A DNA stretch of 64,000 nucleotides from positions 2,272,449 through 2,336,448 of the forward strand of contig NC_064774.1 in assembly GCF_011397635.1 (NCBI RefSeq), written 5' to 3'. The notes below the pieces were generated by a model, which saw only the letters and a list, made by a program, of their open reading frames with translations, was not told the origin of the DNA and searched no databases. The DNA is from Epinephelus fuscoguttatus (Eukaryota > Chordata > Actinopteri > Perciformes > Serranidae). Position numbers and translations under genes: made by a program. Of this stretch, positions 31,496 through 42,490 are shown piece after piece (position 1 is the stretch's first letter; every line of letters begins with the position of its first letter).

Positions 31496-32397
31496 GTGTC
31501 TTGCTCCTGTGTGGGCGAGCTGGTGGGGCCCTTTGTCTCAAAGCTCACCCATGTCTACCATGCTACTTCCTGCATGACCAATTACAGGCTCACTCAAGCC
31601 AAAGTACCACTGAGGAGTCAGCAGATGCCTCTTTTGACAACACCCAACCAGCACTGACTGTTTTATCTATCATTCATTAAGTAATGAAATAATGGCGGTG
31701 AGATCTTCAGCTCTTCATCCAGCAAACCTCAAGTTAATTGTATTTATTATTTTGGACTCACTCACTAAAAGGAGCGTTAGTGGTAAGTTTTTTTCCTTGT
31801 CCTCTTGTTGCGGAAAGACTTACTAATGAATCAGACATTTGTTTTTATTAGACCAGTCCAATTCAGATAATTTATATTGACACATATTGTAAGAGCCATA
31901 ATTTATGTTTGAATGTAATGCGCCTCCACGCCACTAGAGGGCAGCCATGAGTTGTTTGTGGTGGTGGCTGAGATTGACCACAGGTGTTTTAAGTTCACTG
32001 ATTGTTGTGACAATGATGCTGCTGGGGAAGCGAACAGTTTTTGACTGTGCACGAATTTACGTTTACGGTTTTTATTTTGTAGTTTATGTTCTGCGTTTTG
32101 TCAAAGTCAACTTATTGGAAGTGATGGACAATTCAACAGAAATGCGGTGAGAAAATAAACGCATTGTAAATATTATTGGAAAAGACTGGACTGGTTTTTT
32201 CGGCACACGTCCAAACAATAGGCCCATTAGCAGCCAGTAGTGGCTTCTCAGTATAGGACTTTGTCACTACACATATTATGTTAGAAATTAAAGAAATTTT
32301 AACAACTTTTGTTGAAAAACAGTGGGTGTCACAAAGTCCTGCACTACAAATAAAAGTAGCTGTTGCATTCAAAACTGCATCCTAAATAATATCAGCA
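31496..32397. other. Spacer, no gene recognised
   Basis: Apart from the CTCF-like motif I found no exon or named repeat. A short open frame at 31947-32150 has no recognisable domain. Confidence 0.5.
31931..31944 (+). promoter_or_regulatory. CTCF-like core motif
   Basis: CCACTAGAGGGCAG fits the vertebrate CTCF core CCASYAGRKGGCRS at every position. It lies between the zinc-finger array and the Ig-receptor genes. Chance or repeat-borne occurrence is possible. Confidence 0.45.
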
Positions 32398-32595
32398 AAA
32401 TGTACTTCAAGTATGAAAAATTAAAGTACTCTTGGGACAAGAGTAGAAATGATGTTGTGGCTCCAGGTGTGCTGCTGTGCTAAGGCATCGTCATCGGTGG
32501 AAAGAGTATTCAGATCCTTTACTTTGGTAAAAGCACTGCTGCCACACTGTGAATATATAATGTCACAAGTAAAAGTCCTGCATTCAAAGGAGAGA
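32398..32595. mobile_element. hAT-like repeat fragment
   Basis: It contains AGAGTATTCAGATCCTTTAC and ACAAGTAAAAGTCCTGCATTC, typical of a common fish hAT-type non-autonomous repeat. The borders are not resolved. Confidence 0.45.
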
Positions 32596-32731
32596 CACTA
32601 CAAAATCAAACCCTGAAAAGTGTAGGGTTAGCTAGCTAGCTACTGAAGATATAGCCTACTGAATGTATACACATGCTGCTTTTGCTTTTTAATGATTATA
32701 ATGGTGAAAAAAAATACCGACCATGCTAAAT

Positions 32732-32933
32732 TAGTGATGGCCAAATGAAGCCTCATGAACCACTTTTTTTTTTTAAATTTTCTGACCCCACCAGATGGCG
32801 CTCTTGGTTTAAAGATAAAGGCTGAAGGAATGACAGTGAAATGTGCTTTCAAACCTTTGTTGAACAGACAGTGCCATCCAGTGGCTTCAGAGAATAAAGA
32901 CAGTGGTTCATGAGGCCTCATTGGCCATCACTA
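32732..32933. mobile_element. ~200-bp MITE with ~32-bp inverted ends
   Basis: The left end is TAGTGATGGCCAAATGAAGC... and the right end is ...GCCTCATTGGCCATCACTA. The inverted match continues through CCTCATGAACCACT, with one indel and one substitution. Both ends abut TA, consistent with a TA target site, although a hAT origin is also possible. Confidence 0.75.
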
Positions 32934-33179
32934 CCTGCTGTACAGGAGCCAGTGAAGGGAAGCAGGGAAACTTTGCTCATATTCAACTAGCTCTGTGTCA
33001 TCACATTGTGGAGGTCAGGGTGGTGGGAGTGGCACTGCGATGCCACACAGCTGGTTTAATATCAGCAAAGTTTCCCTTTATATTCATTGTCTTGTGTGGC
33101 GATCAGCAGTGATGTGGTGGTTCACTTTTACACTGTGATCTGTAGCCTATAGTTCGGCTTTAGCTTCTAACTATCTTTG

Positions 33180-33541
33180 TCTTTTTAACCTGTTGTTGCT
33201 GCTGAGTCAGTTTGACATCCTGGATATATCCTTCAAACACAGACTGTAGACCCCTCTGTCTGCTTCTCTCTGGAATCACTCTTTCATTTGTCCAAAAATA
33301 TGATCCTATTCCTTCAGGGAGTGCAGTTAGTTACAGTGTGGGCTCCATGCTTACTCTGACAGCTTGTTGGACCATCACAAAGGGGCGGGGCTTAGCAAAG
33401 GAACAACTGCATCATCAGCCCAACATTGTTTTAAACCACTCCCTTCCTTGTAAATGTCTGTCTGCTCATACTGGTATGTCTGTTTAACATGTCAGAAAAT
33501 CAAATTGCCTTTGTGGATTAATAAAGTTGTATTGAATTGAA
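33180..33541 (+). mobile_element. Probable retroelement 3-prime end
   Basis: It ends CCTTTGTGGATTAATAAAGTTGTATTGAATTGAA, the usual form of fish LINE or SINE tails with AATAAAGTTG(TATTGAATTG). The body was not identified. Confidence 0.4.
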
Positions 33542-33869
33542 ATGATATAACAGAGCCTCCTTACTGAAAAACAAAAGTCTATTTATTAATTTACTATAAA
33601 GTTAGTAATTTAGCATATGCAGATAATAAACACTGGTATACAGGAAAAGGAAATGCAGACAATACCATGTATTCAGCATTAAGCTCATCATCAGTTTAAC
33701 AGTTTTGTCTGTTTAAACATGAAACTCATCAGGTGACTCAGAGCGTGCAGATGGATTATTAAATACATCATGTAGGCATCATGTTCAAGTGTCTAAGAGC
33801 TAATAAAAAAAAGCTACTTTACAATATATATTGCCTTCTTCCCAGTCATATTGGTCAGCACATAAACAC

Positions 33870-33941
33870 TCACAACTCTTCCTCTTCTTCATCATTCCAG
33901 TACTCGGTGATCAGACGCTCTCCTTTTACCATCAGCTCGAG
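33870..33941 (-). CDS. Candidate last exon (tail) of the Fc-receptor-like gene
   Basis: The minus strand has a good acceptor (TTTTACCTGCAG). In one frame the exon encodes LELMVKGERLITEYWNDEEEEEL and a stop, a plausible acidic cytoplasmic tail. However, the upstream transmembrane exon ends in phase 1. That would read this exon as ARADGKRRASDHRVLE and stop. Either the tail is the shorter one or an unseen exon changes the phase. The assignment is tentative. Confidence 0.35.
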   Translation of the reverse strand, partial: LELMVKGERLITEYWNDEEEEEL

Positions 33942-34429
33942 CTGCAGGTAAAACCAGTGAAGAGAGAGGGTTAAGAGGAGTGTGTGTAGCTTCTTCTTCT
34001 TCTTTCACTTCCTGCTTTCTACCAGTGTTACTATGACAACCAGCTCAAAAAAATCCTGTCCAGTGGAAACCTCCAAACGCGTGACTTTGAATGTTGATTT
34101 TCTCACAGGAAACCACAGAATCACACTTGTCCATCTCATTTCAGTGAAACAGGATGTGAAGTAGCTGCATGAACAACAGAGACAAAAGAGTCAAACACAC
34201 TCTGAGTGAAAACTGTTTCTGGGTTACATCTGATCTACAGATACACCAGTAATGAGTTTTGGTTGGATTTGAAGGCACAGACTTTGAAATATTTGGATTC
34301 TCCTCACTGTGAGTCTCCAGATGTGTTGATGAAGGATGAAGTGTTCCTTTATGTGTTGAGAAAATTCCCCTACTTCTTCAAAGAACACTTCAGCTGCAAA
34401 ATAATCATTTGTAAATCACTCGCCTTAAA

Positions 34430-35012
34430 TATGTGAAGAAATCATTGTTTTTCTTGCATGCCTCCGTGGTGAACGGGGAATCCAAAAAAGGCAAACATTC
34501 TTGACGAGCGTTCATAAAGGGGGACCGTTTTTAACATCAGCTTCACAATATCAAAACAGCTGTTCACAAACTCTCACACAACTCGTGCAGTGTAATCCAA
34601 GTCAGTACTTCCCCTTTTTACATACTTTTATTTTTGACACGACTTTCAGGTATACGTTGACCAATAAATGCTGTCAGTATAAAACAAAATCGAGGAGTGC
34701 AGCAAAATGCCGCCTACCTACTTTTGTTTATACAGAATGGGCCTTTTTCGGGGCAATGGGGGGCGTGAGCAAGTAACAAAACGTGTAGCTCAGCGTGTGA
34801 CGTAAACAGTGACGTGGGAGGGAAGTCGCGGCTGGTCAGTCTTTCGACGATTCTCTCCTAAGTCGGCCCGTCCTTCACCGTCCCCGTCATCTGACGGTTA
34901 ATGGCCTCTTCGTTTGCAAGGGCAAGGAGGGCGCGCAATTCATAAAGAATGTTTGCCTTTTTTGGGTTCCCCATTCACCAGGGAGGTATGTGAGAGAGTT
35001 TTCTTCACAAAT
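34430..35012. mobile_element. ~580-bp MITE with ~70-bp inverted ends
   Basis: The left GTGAAGAAA...CCTCCGTGGTGAACGGGGAA...AAAAAAGGCAAACATTCTT matches the reverse complement of the right end, which has CCTCCCTGGTGAATGGGGAA and the same AAAAAAGGCAAACATTCTT. The middle shows no coding sequence. It lies in the Fc-receptor-like gene's intron region. Confidence 0.7.
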
Positions 35013-35093
35013 TCAACACGCAGTGAGTAATGACGTATGAATGGTCATTTTTTTAGCTGAAGTTTTTCTTTATGCTAAAAAAAACTCTTTAAA

Positions 35094-35135
35094 ACCCGTC
35101 TTGGATCAGCTGGAAAAGTCGTCGTCACAAAGCTT
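35094..35135. repeat. Short dispersed repeat shared with 57641-57682
   Basis: Both sites contain CTTGGATCAG and GTCGTCGTCACAAAGCT at the same spacing. They are probably remnants of one unidentified element. An open frame at 35041-35343 spans this copy but has no recognisable domain. Confidence 0.45.
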
Positions 35136-35513
35136 TTTCAAGATTCATGGTTCTCACAGGACAGCCACGCTACAAACATATGATGATCTTATAGAATATG
35201 ATGTATTACTAGAGATTAAACTACCTAACAGTATACAAAAGGAGTTCAAACGAGCTCAACCTGAAACAAATACTTTAAGTAAAATTGGGGTTATTCAAGT
35301 CTCAAGATTAGAATTCAGGATTATATGTTCTGAGATGGTTTAGTTCACCACTAGTATTTGACATTCAGGTGTCTTTGTGGTGTCTCTCATCATCTCTAAC
35401 AGCTCTCGGGTCAGCCCTGACCTCTGACCCCTTTTGGAGGAAGCCAACAGAAAATATAACACATACTGGGATGAATATATCATATTATTGTATATTTTCA
35501 GAGGTGTTCTTAC

Positions 35514-35645
35514 CTAGAGCCAGCCTGCAGCACATGTAAAAACACAATATGAGTTTGGCTTTGTAGAGGAGGAACAGCAAGAGGGAGCACACCAGTCTGT
35601 ACCAAGGCATGTCAGGAAGAGGGACACCTGGAGTCTGAGCTCTCG
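35514..35645 (-). CDS. Fc-receptor-like gene, transmembrane exon
   Basis: Acceptor TCCTCCTCACAG and donor GTAAGAAC. The exon is 132 bases, phase 1 on both sides, as for the Ig exons upstream. It encodes RAQTPGVPLPDMPWYRLV and then a hydrophobic stretch, CSLLLFLLYKAKLILCFYMC, with two lysines in its middle. Basic residues inside the membrane are how many activating immune receptors pair with acidic ITAM adaptors, so an activating role is a fair inference. The 3.7-kb intron to the preceding exon is packed with transposons. Confidence 0.65.
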   Translation of the reverse strand, partial: RELRLQVSLFLTCLGTDWCAPSCCSSSTKPNSYCVFTCAAGWL

Positions 35646-35899
35646 CTGTGAGGAGGACAGTTTCAAACATGACAAATAATCAGTTATGTTTTTATCCAAA
35701 TGTTATGAAGAATTTTCAACAATAATTAACGAATATTCACCAAAGAGCACAACAAGAGGACAGTCAAACAAAGACACTTACGCACAGGTTCACTGCAAGT
35801 GAGATGAACCCAAATACCCAAATAAACAAGATCTGATATCAAAATACTATGAAAACAATACATACAAGCAGAAACCTTGCACTGGGCCAAATTATTATG

Positions 35900-36495
35900 G
35901 GTCATTTAATGTCAGATAAAAAAGTTGGAAATGGTTAGGAAAATGAAACAATTGGAGGAATACATAAAATTTTAAAAAACTTTGCCTGTCTCAATGGTGG
36001 GTCGAATCAATGCCATAAAAATGGTAGTGTTACCAAGGTTTTTACACATTTTTCAGTCACTTCCAGTAAGCATTGCCCCAGTTATACTTCAAAAAGCTGG
36101 ACTATGTTGTTTCATCTTTTATTTAGTCTAGCAAAGTACCTTGAATTTCTAAGAAGCATTTAAGTAAAGGTAGGAGTCAAGGTGGATTTGGTCTCCCCCA
36201 ATTTAGACTGAACTATCTAGCTGTCCTTTTTTGCAAGTGTTTCTGTCTCCCAGCAGTCCTTAATAACCCAACAAAGGTTAAGAAAGACACATACCATAGT
36301 AAACCCTTAGTTCTACACTTAACAATCTGGTCTCAGGTGTTACTGGTTTTGAAGGCCCCTAAAACATACCTGGACACTCCTATATGCTTCAATCATGCAT
36401 TTACACAACTTGGAGGGAGATTTGTGTATTGGTGATCACATTGATTCTTTTCAGCAACTGCAGCAGACCTTTGAATCTCTACCCTACATTTCTTC
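35900..36495 (+). mobile_element. L1-type LINE ORF2 fragment, 5-prime piece
   Basis: Translation gives MVGRINAIKMVVLPRFLHIF and, after frame changes, GDHIDSFQQLQQTFESL. These are motifs near the C-terminal end of L1/Tx1-type ORF2. Stops throughout show decay. It is separated from its continuation at 37840 by inserted elements. Confidence 0.65.
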
Positions 36496-36499
36496 CGCT

Positions 36500-37680
36500 T
36501 TCTACAACACATTCTCACTTGGACCTCGTCAAATATTGAAGTTTGGTCATGGACTTTCAATGTCCACATACAACGTGCAAGGTACCCTGGGTGTGTTGGT
36601 TTTCGACGTTCTGGGATGCCGTGTCAAGTTCTGCCTGTTACATGCATTGTCTTCCTTCAAAATACACTAATGTTTTCATGAGTGTTGTGATGTTCGTGAA
36701 TGAAACGTTCAAAAGAATGAATCTGTTGAGTGAACGCACTGAACTGAATCACTTCTGGAACTGATTCGTTCATTTCTCAGTTCAGTTGAGCTCAGCAGTG
36801 AGCGTGCAGGCCGGGAGTGGAACTGCCGATTCGGTCCGTGCGAACGATGAATCACTCGCGAGTCACGAGGCAGCCAGGGTGCAGGGAGGGACTGCCTAAC
36901 ACGTGACGAATCACTCGGTGAACGAATCACTCGGTAAGGGACGTAACCCTGATCCCTGATTCAAATCATTTCTTCTTAGTGATACACTTTCATAGGGACC
37001 GTTTTCTCCAAGCTAACGGCTAATGTAGCCAGGAGTCAAGCCACATGAACACAGTCACACACCTCCCCATTGTTTTAACAGACTTAGTTTCCAGATAAAC
37101 AAACTTAAAACGATAGGCTGGCCAATAATGAGACTCATCAGTGCAGGGCAGACGCAGCAGCAGCTCAGCTGTGTATCAGTTCAGTGAGTTGGACTACACA
37201 GTACTCAGTCAGGGGTCCTCCCGCCAAGCACTGAATGATTCGGTGAACGAATCTTTTGAACGAATCTTTTTCATGAACTGATTCTAGATTCTAAAGAACT
37301 GCTTTGCTCATCACTAGTATTCACAGGAAATGTATAGTTTGCACACAGTTTATTTCAAAATAAAAGCACTATGTCAGCAAAACAACCCGAACTGATGGTT
37401 TTTCCTCCAACAACTAACAGACGTCGTTAGGTTTAGGCAACAAAAACACGTGGAATGGTTTAGGAATAAAGAGCAGGGTTTGGATTTATATTCTTGGGGG
37501 ACGTGAACACCACTCTTCCGGATGAAAGTTGGTGGTTGTTGGAACCATCCACCGCTCCACCTACCTACCCTACTCAGACTTTCGCCACCTTAACTTTTGT
37601 TCTGGTCCCACCCTGTTTCCCCCTGACAACACCGAGCACCATTAAACTACAATGGCGACCCACCGCGAATCATGCCGCCG
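36500..37680. mobile_element. Repeat inserted in the L1, itself interrupted
   Basis: The left part (about 36520-36680) has TGTCCACATACAACGTGCAAG and GTTTTCGACGTTCTGGG. The right part (about 37320-37680) has CGTCGTTAGGTTTAGGCAAC. Both halves are familiar parts of one fish repeat. A different element at 36690-37318 separates them. Confidence 0.45.
36690..37318. mobile_element. Element rich in GAACGAATC motifs
   Basis: It has multiple GAACGAATC/GATTCGTTC copies. Its far end is AACTGCTTTGCTCATCACTAGT. Ends of this type occur in fish hAT-like MITEs. A small related piece is near 55500-55565. Confidence 0.45.
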
Positions 37681-37839
37681 TTAAAGGACAGTTTTCTTCA
37701 ACAGTGCCTGATGCCACAAGTCACTGCACAAAAGGCAGACGTCAGAGTGAAACCAGGTTGTTTTCTAAAATTGCGGCACTCTTTAAAGGCTCATTCTCCA
37801 TCCATGAACAGAAACCTCATCATGCTGCTTTAGACAGTC

Positions 37840-38420
37840 TCTTGGCTATTAAGCTGTGTCTCATTTTTACAACATTTTACAAGAGTTAAAATACCCATCA
37901 TCAAAACCAACAACCAAAATGGCAGGAAGAATTGGGTACTATGTAGAGATGAAGAGTGGGAAACCTGTATTGAACATATTCACAGTAGCTCAACAAATGC
38001 AAGGCTCGCTTCGATACAATTCAGAGTTGTTCACTGATTGCACTTCTCTCCCACTAGACTACAAAAAATATTCAAAGATGCTTCACCCCTCTGTGTGAAA
38101 TGTTCGAAAGATTAAGGAACGCTGTCTCACCAGTTCCTACAATGCCACAGGTTGCAAACTCTCTGGGGTCACTGATTTGACTTTTTTGCTAAGGTCTTTA
38201 AGAAAGAGTTTCCCACTGCCCCTTTAACCAATTTGGGGTGGTTGAGCCAGGTAGAGTGAAGAATAGGTACGAAGCTCAGGTCATCTCTCTGTCCACACTG
38301 CTAGTAGGAAAATTGCTGCTTTCATGTTGAAAATCTGAGAAGCTCCAAACTTTTTAAATGTGGCTGAAGGAATTAGGTCATGTTTTACACTTAGAGAAAA
38401 GTAGATTCACTCTGTCAAAC
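37840..38420 (+). mobile_element. L1-type LINE ORF2 fragment, 3-prime piece
   Basis: In shifting frames it carries an L1-like sequence: EELGT, then a segment resembling the Cys-His region of L1 ORF2 (HRLHFSPTRLQKIF-like), then FAKVFKKEFPTAPL. It continues the L1 from 36495 and is non-functional. Confidence 0.5.
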
Positions 38421-38571
38421 AGAGAGGGAAGCTTAAAGAAAATCTGGCAACCGTTCATTAGATTAATTGAAGAATTAAAGTGAATGGTTAATGGTTTAAC
38501 AGGTTGACTGCACCATGGTGTCATATGTCAATACCCTGTCCCTTTTTTGTCTTGCCACCACGCTCCATTCT

Positions 38572-38640
38572 GTTTTCAGAATCAGAATCAGAAATACTTT
38601 GTTGATCCCTGAGGGGAAATTATTTGTGTTACAGGTGCTC
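38572..38640 (-). mobile_element. LINE 3-prime tail, minus orientation
   Basis: CAGAATCAGAATCAGAAATACTTTGTTGATCCCTGAGGGGAAATTA is the complement of the usual GATCAATAAAGTATTTCTGATTC LINE end. A related longer copy is at 57725. Confidence 0.65.
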
Positions 38641-39343
38641 CTTGCTTTTCTTTTGCTGCTATTTACACTGTTTTGCAAAAAACAACAAACAGATGTAGAA
38701 GTTGGGAAAATCATTTTCAGAGGCAGCGCTGGTAAATATCATGGATATGGATGAAACTAAGCTATGACGATGTGAGTGTGTCTGCTTGAAGATTATCAGG
38801 CTTAGCTATGAACAGGCCTCATAAAAGCAAGGATAGTTAATGTACCATGTTGGCGACCATGAGTGCCACTTTGGAGGGTCTGAGTCTGTCGTAGTAAATT
38901 CAGTAGATTTGGAAATTCATTTAGCCTTGTGTCAATGAAACTTTTAAATAGTGGCAGACAGTGGAAGCAAGGTAAGGGATTTTAAGGGAAGGGGGATTTT
39001 CTTTAATTTTATTATTATTGCTGATGTGTTTGCTTTTTCTCGAAACATTTTCAATCTATTAGCGGACTTAAAATATGTATCTTTTTACATGTTAAAAGAT
39101 ACACATTGGAATGTTGTCTTTATGGCTGCAGCATGGGGTGAGAAGCCCAAGGCAAATTTCCCTCTCGATGAGATGATAAAGTTCATCTTAAAAATCATGA
39201 AAACGTCAATTTCTAATAGCGACTTGCTTGCCTGAGTCCAGAGCTTTGAATCTGCTCACTGTGACATGAAACAATGGTTTCTTGGTTAAAGTGAGAAATG
39301 ATCAGGGTCACACATGCTGCATGTAGAGAGCAGAGCGTGTCAC
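38641..39343. other. Intron of the Fc-receptor-like gene, unassigned
   Basis: I see no exon here. A 94-codon plus-strand frame at 38951-39235 has no recognisable features. Confidence 0.4.
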
Positions 39344-39604
39344 CTGTTACACCCAGCCAGCTCTGCGGCGACTCTCCTTTCGTCGGGTGTTCACACTTGT
39401 AGAATCCTTCGTCAGACGTGGACACCACTTGGAGGGTCAGGATTCCATCAGGCTCGGTACTGATGAAAGTATTGTTTTTGTAGAACGTAGCAGTGAAATT
39501 TGAAGTAGGATACTTTGAGTATCTTTCCTTGTGGGTGCAGCTGAGAGTCACCTCATCTCCCTCCGTCACAGGAAGTGCAGGGCTCTCCAGTATCACGACA
39601 CCAG
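39344..39604 (-). CDS. Fc-receptor-like gene, second Ig domain exon
   Basis: Acceptor CTATATTTCAG, donor GTGACACG; 261 bases, phase 1 on both sides. It encodes an 87-residue C2-type Ig domain beginning [19 protein letters not shown]. The cysteine pair is VTLSC and EGFYKC. It includes NFT and NNT glycosylation sites and ends [12 protein letters not shown]. This pattern is that of domain 2 of teleost low-affinity Fc-gamma-receptor-like/FcRL proteins. A longer open frame to 39656 is intron. Confidence 0.75.
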
Positions 39605-40199
39605 CTGAAATATAGATGACCAAACATGGTGTCACTGTTGTCTTTGTTAAAGACAAGTAGAGTAGTTCTTACTGTAATCTCTACATCTAATTTATAAGCC
39701 ATGCTACTGTGGTTCTGTTTTGGTCATAAAGCCTCACCTGACCAACCTGTGCCAGTCTTTTTCCTTTGATTACATCTGTGTACCCTATTGATTTGTTGGC
39801 TGGCACACACAGACGTTCTCACTCCCAACTCATCAAACAGTTCCTACACTTCAAACCACAAAGCTCTACGTGTCGGCTGTAGGAAGTGAAGTGATGCAGT
39901 ACAAAGAGCGACAAAGTCCTTTGTCGACTGGACTTTGACCCAGGAGGCTGCTGTTTGTGTCCCAAGTCAACACTTAGATATTTTAACTTACTTTAACTTG
40001 TGACACTTTTCCAAACCTAAACAAACTGTGACCATTGAACAATGTTTTGGTTAAACTGTTCTTATTTAGCTGTTTCCTGTGAACACAGACGTTTACTGCA
40101 AAAAGACTGTATTCATGTTACAAGTGGAAACGCAAATTGTTCTATCCATGTGTGGAAATGGTTTTGGTTAGTCACTGACTTTGAATAGTTAGGGTAAGG
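39605..40199. other. Intron between Ig exons, nothing recognised
   Basis: I see no exon or named repeat up to the tandem-repeat element at 40200. Confidence 0.5.
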
Positions 40200-40750
40200 A
40201 CAGCCCATTGGGCGGGTTATGAGACAATGGGCCCGTGGGCACAGATAGGCAAAGGGCCCCACCACCTCTCCACTTCCAAGACACACAGATTTTGTGGTCA
40301 TTATACATCTTTTTGTGGTTCATTTTGTAATCATTTGGGTCTTTTTGAGGTAATTTTGTGTCTTATTGAGGTAATGTTATATCTTTTTAGTGTCTTTCTT
40401 GGTCATTTTTATAGTATTTGTGTGTCTTCTTGTGGTTGTTTTGTGTCTTTTTGTGTTTGTTTGGCTCTCTTTTAGGTATTTTTGTGTGTTTTGTGTTCAT
40501 TTTGTGTCCCTTCATGGTCATTTGTTGTCTTGTGGTTGTTTTCCTGTTATGGAGGTTGTTTTTGCGTCTCTTTGCAGTTACTTTGCATCTCTTTGTAGTC
40601 TTTTTGTGTCCCGTTGTGGTCTTTGAGTCTCTTCCTGGTTGGTATGTGTTTATTTCGGGGCGATTCTGCATGTTCAGGCCGGGGGGGGGGGGGGGGCCCT
40701 GACACTTTGGGCCGAGGGGCCTGTGCCTGGTGGGCATGTTCAGTAAACCA
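40200..40750. repeat. Element with degenerate ~21-bp tandem repeats (copy b)
   Basis: The left flank is TGGGCCCGTGGGCACAGATAGGCAAAGGGCCCC. The body repeats TTTTGTGTCTTTTTGTGGT variants. The right flank is a G17 run, then CCCTGACACTTTGGGCC. It is the same family as 30431-31495 (opposite strand) and 59085-59300. It lies in the intron between the two Ig exons. Confidence 0.65.
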
Positions 40751-40970
40751 TCCCTGCCCACTGTTCAGGGGATAGGTCCTGAACAAATCGTGTTTCAGGT
40801 ACCGATCAGGCAGTGATGGGGGGTAGGCCTACTCATATATATGAGTGTCATAGTGTGAAGGCCCACTGACCAAGCTGCTGTATTTACTAGTTGGGATGTT
40901 GGGAAGTTGTTTTTTCACACTAAACATAAACACAATATGAAACAAAACACAAGCTTGTTAGCGGACATAC

Positions 40971-41213
40971 CGGTCACTGTGATGTTGATGGTGTTGCTAC
41001 ACTTGCCCTGTTCAGACTCACACCAGTACACTCCGCTGTCTGACGGGTAGACGTCGTCAAGCATGCAGCCATTCTCGCAGGGTTCAGGCGTCTCAGAGGA
41101 GTTGTGCTTCCTCAGTGTCCAGCCGGTAGAGTTCGGCGGTGCATCACAGCTCAGATAGATGCGGTCGTACCGAAAGAACTGAGATTTGTCAGGACGGATG
41201 CTCAGTGTGGCTG
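40971..41213 (-). CDS. Fc-receptor-like gene, first Ig domain exon
   Basis: Acceptor GAATCACCAG, donor GTATGTCC; 243 bases, phase 1 on both sides. It encodes AATLSIRPDKSQFFRYDRIY, then the Ig cysteine pair LSC and GVYWC, with an extra pair in PCENGC. It includes NST, NSS and NIT glycosylation sites. SQFFRYD and YPSDSGVYWCES are hallmarks of teleost FcRL domain 1. With the exons at 39344 and 35514 this gives a two-Ig, single-pass receptor. I found no leader exon upstream on this strand, so the gene model lacks its 5-prime end or the gene has lost it. Confidence 0.75.
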
Positions 41214-41436
41214 CTGGTGATTCAAACAGGAAATGAAAGACGTGATTTTAAGAACATCCGTTTTTGTCATGTTTCTGTGCCTGATTAAAAACAGAGACAT
41301 CAAACCCTGTGCTCTTGGTCTTATTGCACCAATTTCATGAATCAAGGTCAATCAACATTTTCATCTTTTTAAAGGATTTATTTAAAAAATGGATTTTATA
41401 TCAAAGCCTTTGGTCATGATCGACAAACATTCAAGG

Positions 41437-41935
41437 TCCAGTGTGTAAGATACAGGGGGATTTAGTGCCGCCTAGTGGTGAGGCTCACAGTTTGCAACCA
41501 GAATAAAGCAGTTTTACATAAAAAAAAACAACAAAAAACAACAGTGTTTTTCCTGACACTGTCATGGAGGAGCTGCTAACTACAGTGGCTGATATAAGAA
41601 GAGAACAGCCCTATCTGGAGCCAGTGTTTGGTTTGTCCATTCTGGGCTACTGTAGAAACATGGTGGTGCAACATGGCGATCTCCGTAGACGAGGACCTGC
41701 TGCCTACGTAGATATAAATGTCCCATTGTACGGTAACAAAAACCCAACATTTCTTATTTTCAGGGGATTATACACTAAAGAAAACAGACGTTTAAGGACT
41801 TTCTGCCAGGATAACAGCTTCAGATATATATTAAAGCCAGCTTCAAAGAACCAAAATACAGACTTGTGTCGGAATAAATTAAGGCAATTCACTTATCAAC
41901 AAACTGGAATGGGGTCCAGATAAAAAAAGCTTGAT
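41437..41935 (+). repeat. Common teleost repeat (GGTCCAGTGTGTAAGAT type)
   Basis: It starts AAGGTCCAGTGTGTAAGATAC and continues with ATCTGGAGCCAGTGTTTGG and GGGCTACTGTAGAAACATGG, a repeat seen widely in fish genomes. A short diverged relative (CTCCAGTGTGCAGGATTTAG) is at 59920-60010. The open frame at 41564-41923 is part of the repeat. Confidence 0.5.
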
Positions 41936-42329
41936 TGGACCCCAAAAAAATCAGGCCCAAACCTCCATCGTATCTGTCCAAGTCTGAAATGAGCCTTAAT
42001 GGTGGCAGCAGTTTGGGGCCAGAGCCTGATAAAAACAAGAACAGTTTCCACTGTAAAAAATGACATATTTTTGACTATTAAAAACATTTACTGCAAGCTA
42101 AAGTTGTCTCAAGTCTTTTTCAGCGTGTTAGCAGACATCTGTGACACAAGGTGCATTCGTAAATAGCCACTCTGAGCACCAGAGCCCATTCTGGCACAAA
42201 ATGGACCCAGATACAGAAGTAGACAGATCCAACACCAGGAAACTGGTGAGAGCCCAAACAGATTCAAGCCTGGGGGCTTGATGAGAAATTACAGCCCAGC
42301 CTGAACCCGGTGGGTCAGTTAACGCCCAG

Positions 42330-42490
42330 TCAGGTTTGGAGAGACAATCAAAGCTCTTACTGTTGCACTTAAACCTGCACTGTATATTATTGTAATTTAC
42401 ATTACTTTGCACTCTACTGCTTTTTGCACTTCCAGTTTGATGCAAAACTGTATTTGTCTCTGTAACTGTGCAATGACAGTAAAACTACGT
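42330..42490 (+). mobile_element. LINE 3-prime UTR fragment
   Basis: TTTGCACTCTACTGCTTTTTGCAC...GTAACTGTGCAATGACAGTAAAA matches the general form of fish LINE 3-prime ends (GCAATGACAATAAAG). Confidence 0.5.
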
